Shown here: in pieces, positions 58,392 to 64,000 of the stretch
Layout: every line of letters starts with the position of its first letter
Numbering within the stretch: position 1 is the first letter of the stretch
Source of the DNA: Gnetum montanum
Taxonomy: Eukaryota; Streptophyta; Gnetopsida; Gnetales; Gnetaceae
Direction of reading: 5' to 3'
NCBI GenBank assembly: GCA_015680685.1
Contig: MNCI01008931.1
Coordinates: forward strand, 362,345-426,344
Length of the DNA: 64,000 nt
Program-made: the position numbers and the translations under genes
Notes under the pieces: model-generated
What the model saw: only the letters and a program-made list of their open reading frames with translations
Databases searched by the model: none
Told to the model about the DNA's origin: nothing

Positions 58392-58870
58392 TTTATTCTT
58401 GCTCAAATGGAGAAATTACAGTTGAAAGGAAGCACAATTTCCAAGGATAGAGAAGAGATTCAATCAAATTCTCATACACGCAAACAAAGCAACCACATAC
58501 ACATAAGGATGATGATCAAGGAACCTTGCTAAGACTCTATCTTTTCCTCTCCTCTTCTCTCAACTACCTAGACTCTCTCTTTATCAAAATGAAGGCTCAA
58601 GAGATCTATTTATATTCTTTGCCTCATGTCTCTTCATCTCTCCTCTTTAAATTCAAAAATCAAATCTTTAAAAGCTAGTAGAAAATTGTCTCATGCTTGT
58701 CTAGGATGTCGTGGAGGAGAATGGGACATCTCACTTGAAAGTGGCTATTAATAGCTGGGATGTCCTAAAATCATGTGGGGTGTCTAAGTTGGGATGTATA
58801 CAACACAGTTGGTACATCTCACCTATAGTTCGGATGTCTCACGTGTATTTGGGATGTCCCATCCCCAAGG
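58392..58870 (-). promoter_or_regulatory. Minus-strand LTR-like promoter with GACATCCC cluster
   Basis: On the minus strand, in order: about ten GACATCC or GATGTCC motifs (58870-58690), a TATAAATA box followed by GATCTC (58607-58614), a CT/GA-rich leader, and AATAAA at 58392-58397. That is the layout U3, TATA, R and polyadenylation signal of an LTR in minus orientation. No body of such an element is visible to the left. Confidence 0.55.
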
Positions 58871-59499
58871 GAAAAATGCAAAGATGCTTGTTTTAAGGCC
58901 TAAAACCTCAAGACACCTCTGAAAAAGTCCATATAGCTCATCAAACCTTCTAAACTCATCAAAATAATTCCAAAACACTTCCAAACATGTCAAAATACCC
59001 TAAGATCATCATAAACAAAACAACAAAAAAAAAAAAAAATACAAGCACAACAACATACAAACATCTAGGTACAAACATATTAAGGATTAGACATGGGCTG
59101 GGTGATGTTCTCATCACTATTCTAGGTTATTGATATCAAAGTATTAGATTGACTGTTATTGGAATTTGGTTATGAGATAATTATGTTTATTTTAGATGAC
59201 TCCTAAGAAGAAATAGGTTTAAGCCCTGAATAGAAGAATGTAGAGCATGAAATATACCTTTCAATTGATGATTGCATGATTATATAAGATCAATAGCAAT
59301 GTATATAGGAATGTTGGTCCCATCCATATTCAAATTATGATTATGATGAATATTGATGTTTGAATGTTGAAGAAGAAGTTTCTCAACCTAGTGGAGGGAA
59401 AGTAGATGAAGAGGAAGAACATTATAGCTATGGGAGTGTGGGAATCCATTAGCCTAGAATTCTAGGGTGAGGAAATCCAAATTTTCATGTCAAAGTTTT

Positions 59500-60420
59500 A
59501 AGAGCTCCATCATCAGTATTTACTTCTTCTCATGACAAGCTTGATGCTGAACATGAAGAAAGAATTGTTAGAGAATTTAGAAATGTTGCTAGATTTTCAT
59601 ATGTGGAATTAAAGGCTTTCAACATTATAGATGACACCAATTATTTTACAAGTTAACTAAAGGTACTTGATAAAAATTTTGAATTAGAAGAGATACTAAA
59701 TCAATTGGGGGTACAAATTGTTGAATTTAGATTAGAAGCTATGGCTTCACCTCAGTAAGAACAAGAACTCCAAAGTTATGAGAGGAAAATGGGTCAACCT
59801 ATCAAAGATTGGAATTTGATGAAATATAGATTAAGAGAATAATTTGAACACTCTTGATAGAGAAAAGAGATAATCATGAAGCTGAAAGTAAGAAAAAGAT
59901 ATTAAGGAGTTTTACATTGAATTTTGCAAACTATTCCATCGAGATAAAGTAAACTAAGAGGAATATGACTAAGCTTAAATCCTTCTTGGAGGTCTCAAAA
60001 TGATGCATTAACAAGAGTTATCATTCTATATGCCATAAACTATTGATGAGAGTTATGATTTGGAACTTGAGGTATAAACAAAACTTAATGGATTTGGAAG
60101 TAAAAGAAAAAAAGCTTAAAAATTGAAGGACAAGAAATCCAAGTCAAAATATGAAGGCAATGATAGCATCCATGATAAGAAGTAAGAGAATGATGATGAG
60201 AAAGACAAGACCAAGAAGAATGAAGGAAAAGAAAACAAGGATAAGTGTAGTAAATTATCCAAGATTTAGTGCTTAAAATGTAGAGAATGGAGATACAAGT
60301 AAGGAGAACATCCACTTCATAAGGCAACCAAGGGAAAAAATGTACAAATCATGGAGGAAGAGAAAACATTAAGCTAAGCTTTTCAAAGAGCTAATTCTAA
60401 TGCTCATAAAATTAAGGAAG
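59500..60420 (+). pseudogene. Gag of the 60 kb gypsy element
   Basis: MGQPIKDWNLMKYRLRE marks the gag core, followed by short phases and a Lys/Asp/Glu-rich tail (NDDEKDKTKKNEGKENKDK). A knuckle remnant CLKCREW lies near 60270. It is heavily broken. Confidence 0.5.
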
Positions 60421-60479
60421 ATTCTAAATTGAAATAATATGCATTTATAAGAAATGTGAATAAAGATAATTTATTAAGA

Positions 60480-60880
60480 AAATTGTTCTTTCATATTGGG
60501 CCTAGATACTTGCTTATGGGGAATGGATTCATATTTTTATTGATGGGGGAGCCCAAAAAAATGTTATTTATTTTAGGAAAGTTTCTAGACTAGGTTTAGT
60601 AACAAATCCTTGTCCTAGACCCTATAAATGCATTAGTTATCAAGAGACTTCTCTCAAGAGATGAAAGAACAGTGTGTCTTGAAATTAAAAATTGGAAGTT
60701 ATAATGATATTGTGAAATGTGATGTACCCCCTATTGATTTTTCTAGTGTAATTATTAAAAGGCCTTGGAATTTTTATAATGATACTTAATTTGATAAAGC
60801 AAGAAATACATGGAGTGTAGTAAGATTGAATGAAATCCATTATTTGATTTGTATGAAAGCTAAATAAGTGAGGTAGCCAA
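60480..60880 (+). pseudogene. Protease of the 60 kb gypsy element
   Basis: IDGGAQKNVIYFRKVSRLGL-like text (about 60535-60600, frame broken), then VTNPCPRPYKCI, QCVLKLKIGSYNDIVKCDV and IIKRPWNFYNDT, where RPW is the end of the protease IxGRPW motif, then ARNTWSVVRLNEIHYLICM. The order matches the protease of plant gypsy elements. Confidence 0.6.
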
Positions 60881-61149
60881 GCTCACTTAATGATTTCTTC
60901 ATTCTCCAAGTGAAGAGAGAATATATTAAGAAACATGATGAGGATACTTTTGGTTTTATGGTTGTATTAACTATTACTTCTAAGCATGATTGTTATGCAG
61001 GTAGAACTTCCAATATGTGTGCTTAACATGAAGGAGTAATTTTCCAAGGTGTTTAAAGAAAACTAAATGGATTATCACTAATGAAAAATTTTTAACACCA
61101 AATTAACTTCATTCCTAGTGCTACTATTCCAAATTAGAGGGCATACTGA

Positions 61150-62460
61150 ATAGCACCAAAGCAACAAGTTGAATTACAATGAAAAGTATAAAAGCTACTT
61201 ATAAATCGCCTCATGGGGAAATCCATTTCATCTTATGCAATTCCAGTAGTGCTTGTGCCAAAGAAGGATAGTGATGAATGAAGAATGTGCATTAGTCTAA
61301 GGATGGTGAATAGGATAATAGTGAGATATAATTTTTCTATTCTAAGGATGGTGATATCCTTGATATCCTTACTAATGCAAAGGTCTTCTACTAAAATTGA
61401 TTTGAAGAGTGGATACCATCAAATTTGGATTAGAATTGGAAATGAATGGAAGATAAGTTTCAAAACACCAGATGAATTATTTGAGTGGTTGGTGATGCTA
61501 TTAGGGCTTATAGATGTACCTGATACATTCAAGAGGTTGATGCATGATGTAATCATGGATTTGATTAGTAAGTATTGTATTATCTTCTTTAATGATATTT
61601 TGGTATATAGATCTAATGAGAAGCAGCATTTTGATCGCTTGAGAAGTATGTGTATTAAATTAGAGAACGCACATTTGGTAATCAATGTGAATAAGGGTCA
61701 TTTATTCAAGAGGGAAATCACATATTTGGGACTTGTGATTTCTAAAAATCAAATTTGAATGGAAGCTACCAAGGTGAGGAATTTTAGAGATTGGCCAACT
61801 CCTAGAAATGTTGTAGAGATAAGATTAATTCTTGATTTAGTAGGTTTTTATAGAAGGTTAATGAAAATATTTAGTGGTAATTCTTGGCCTATGTTTTATT
61901 TTCTTAAGAAGAATCAAGATTTCAAATGGGGATATGAGACCCAAAGGAGCTTTGACTTGTTGAAGGAAAAAATAACAAGTGAATTGGTGCTTGTAATACC
62001 ATATCTATAGAAGTGGACTTGGCATTAGAGGGTTTCTATCACAAAAAGATAGTCCTATTACTTTTGTTTTAGAAAGGTTAAATGAATCAAGGTAGAAATA
62101 TAGGGTATATGAGAAGGAGTTGTATGCTATTCTTCAAGAATTCAAGAATCGAAGGCATTACTTGTTGCTCAAGGAGTTTACTTTGATGATTAACCATAAA
62201 GTACCTTATTTTTCCAATTTCCAAAAGATGTTGAATGATAAACATATGAAGTGAGTGACACAATTATAAAAGTTAAATTTTGTGGTTAAGCATAAGAGTG
62301 AGAAAGTCAATGTGGTGGCTGATGCATTATCTAGGATGCATGTGGTGAATTTTAGTGTGCCTCATGTGGAAGGTATGAGTAATTTTTCAAATTTATATGA
62401 AGATGTTTACATTTTGGACAGGTTTGAAGAAGTTCAAGGAACCATTGTTGAGTATGATAG
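61150..62460 (+). pseudogene. RT and RNase H of the 60 kb gypsy element
   Basis: Upstream SISSYAIPVVLVPKKD, then the open block 61285-61758: KIDLKSGYHQIWIRIGNEWK with the first catalytic Asp at residue 39, and FFNDILVY at residues 101-108, where the usual FFDD has become FFND. HLFKREITYLGLVISKNQ follows. Block 61759-62010 contains VRNFRDWPTPRNVVEIR and VGFYRRLMKIFSG and ends in NQDFKWGYETQRSFDLLKEK. RNase H is broken near 62010-62280 and ends NVVADALSRM (62282-62470). The Asp-to-Asn change in the RT motif should abolish activity. Confidence 0.82.
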
Positions 62461-62479
62461 ACCAATGTAGAGACAATCA

Positions 62480-63610
62480 TATTTAGGATGAACCATTGTT
62501 CAAGAATAGAAAGGTATGTATTCCTAATTGTGATTTTAGGTAAAAAGCATTATGGTGGTATGGTAGGTCACATGGGTGGAGATAAGCCATTTGAGCTTGT
62601 GGGCAGGCACTATTTTTGGCTTCAAATGGACTTTGAAGTCTCCAAATTTATGAAGGAATGTTTAACATGTTAGAAATTCAAAGAAGGTAAAGAAGGGGAT
62701 GGTTATTATATTTCTTTGCCAATTCTCAAGGATCTACAGAAAAGTGTGTCAATGGACTATGTGAGTGATATTTCAAAGATAAAAAGTAGAAATGATGCTA
62801 TCTTTATTATGGTGGATATATTTTCTAGTATGGCACACTTCATTTTATGCGAAAAGGAGAGTGATGCTTCTCATGTTACAAATCTATTTTTCTAGCATTT
62901 TGTAAAGTTGCATGGGATTCCTTTGAATATTATTAGTAATAAAGATTCTAAGATTACTAGTCATTTTTATAGGTTCTTTAAGACATTTTAAGGATAAATT
63001 TAAAATTTTCTTGTACATATCATCCACAGTATAATGGTCAAATAGAAGTGATTAACAAATCTTTGCTGAATATTTGGAGGTGTTAGTGTGATGGATAGCC
63101 AACTATGTAGGAAAACTTTTCATACCATGCTACAGTTTTCTACAATAATATATTTCATGTTCCTATTGGGAAGAGCCCATTTTAGGTTAATTATGATTTT
63201 TTTCCAAAGATGGTGGCTAATGTTAAGAGCTTTGATGGGGAAGCTCAATTGAATGCTAATTTTGTGCAAGAGATGAAGAATTTTCATGCTTAAGAAAAAG
63301 AAAATCTTGAGTATAAAGTTGAAGAAAGAATTCTTAAGGGGAATGAGGGCAAGAGGAAGTCCAAATTTAATTTTGGTTATCTTGTTTGAGTGCACTTGAA
63401 GAAGAAGAGGTTGAGAGGTATCAATTTCTCAAAGTTGAAAACTAAGAAGATGAATCCTTTTGAGATAAAGACCAAAATCAATGATATTGATTTTGAAATT
63501 AACTTACCAAATGACGTGGGTATCTATTTTATTTTTAATGTTATAGATATTATTTTAAGGAGAAAGGAAAACCTAATTTTATTTTGTTCAAGGCACAATT
63601 GGTAAAAAAA
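62480..63610 (+). pseudogene. Integrase of the 60 kb gypsy element
   Basis: Zinc domain: HYGGMVGHMGGDKPFELVGR, HYFWLQMDFEVSKFMKECL, TC (62545-62673; His and Cys ligands visible). Core: SMDYVSDISK (first Asp, about 62755), NIISNKDSKITSHFY where the second catalytic Asp reads Asn, and NGQIEVINKSL near 63035 with the Glu kept. C-terminal domain: HLKKKRLRGINFSKLKTKK, MNPFEIKTKINDIDFEINL (63390-63530), the GPY/F-type module. Frameshifts occur near 62990 and 63060. Confidence 0.78.
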
Positions 63611-64000
63611 GGTACATAGATCAAATACATTTGAAGAACTAGATAATCTAGAACATGAGAGAGAATATCCATCATCTAGTGAAGTATAATGGAACTTCAT
63701 TCCAAAATAAAGTTGCTGAAACAAAGTGGTAACAACCCTAATAAAAAAAGTAAAAACCAAAACACATTCTTACAGACAAAGGGGGTACTCACTAGTTTAG
63801 TTCTTTAGTTCCTTTGGTGAACCAAGGGGAGAGATCAAGGTGAAAAGGCATAGAAACAAGAATGGGTTTTCCTAAGAAGATGAAACTATTTCAATATAAC
63901 TATAGGTAATAAAGTAGTGATGGAATTAATCCTTTACTTTTTCTCTTTTTCCATGCCAAACAAATACGTGTAAAATAATTAAGGGAATTAACAAGGCTGG
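63611..64000. other. Right end, no feature seen
   Basis: AT-rich text downstream of the integrase. TAACAACCCTAATAAAAAAAGT near 63730 could lead into a 3' LTR, but no boundary can be set. Confidence 0.3.

Larger units (their letters stand above)
59160..63610 (+). mobile_element. Ty3/gypsy element with readable pol, LTRs not delimited
   Basis: Gag (about 59500-60420), protease (60480-60870), RT and RNase H (61150-62460) and integrase with its C-terminal domain (62480-63610), all on the plus strand. I see no chromodomain after the integrase. Pol is the most readable in the window, but catalytic residues are changed. The 3' LTR probably lies beyond 64000 or is unrecognised. Confidence 0.75.

Noticed and set aside
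1-64000. tRNA or rRNA genes
   Set aside because: The CCCCGGCAACGGCGCCA text at 2892 is a primer binding site next to an LTR, not a tRNA gene; no cloverleaf or rRNA core was seen.

Overview
This window looks like plant nuclear DNA, made almost entirely of LTR retrotransposons in several states of decay. The evidence is tRNA-Asp-type primer sites of the Athila/Tat kind, Ty1/copia and Ty3/gypsy pol remnants, plant TATA boxes, AT-rich CpG-poor spacers and assembly gaps (N at 11860-11861, 34000-34010, 36753 and 36799). A plant with a large, slowly purged genome is likely; I cannot name the species. I found no intact gene, tRNA, rRNA or CRISPR array.

Layout. (1) 1-3753, minus strand: 5' LTR, gag and start of protease of a family A element that runs off the left edge. 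(2) 5874-12616, plus strand: a complete 6.7 kb family B element with LTRs, primer site and gag but no pol. It carries an internal second promoter-like segment and a decayed accessory reading frame. (3) 12622-18750: AT-rich remnants, including an LTR-like repeat that recurs at 55.7-57.4 kb. (4) 18757-19585: a family A solo LTR with a perfect CATGT target duplication, sitting inside the integrase of (5) a minus-strand Ty3/gypsy pol of the Tat/Ogre type (about 18660-22830). (6) 24024-36924: a minus-strand Ty1/copia element whose integrase is split by (7) a complete 7.0 kb family A element at 27354-34317 (target duplication ATAGA). (8) 39.7-42.3 kb: a gag-protease remnant of another Ty3/gypsy lineage. 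(9) 42.3-43.3 kb: exon-like stretches that may be host sequence. (10) 44.9-47.8 kb: an unrecognised acidic, coiled-coil accessory frame. (11) 48.6-51.2 kb: minus-strand Tat-type gag-protease. (12) 51.8-57.4 kb and 59.2-63.6 kb: two plus-strand Ty3/gypsy elements with pol.

How the parts relate. Families A and B share related LTRs, the tRNA-Asp primer site and a gag core, but no RT, RNase H or integrase can be seen in either complete copy (7.0 and 6.7 kb). They therefore resemble non-autonomous gag-only elements (TR-GAG type) that would need enzymes from a partner. Their LTRs share a striking feature: arrays of GATATC-centred palindromes just upstream of a TATAAATA box. A copy of that module also lies inside the family B element, ahead of its accessory reading frame. 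This palindrome module, the internal promoter copy and the accessory frame are the most unusual signals in the window.

All coding regions are pseudogenes. Family A copy 1 and the family B gag stay in one frame for about 2 kb and are broken almost only by stop codons, many readable as C-to-T or G-to-A changes. Several catalytic acids in the pol remnants have changed the same way (Asp to Asn, Glu to Lys). All motif calls come from reading the sequence; no database search was possible.
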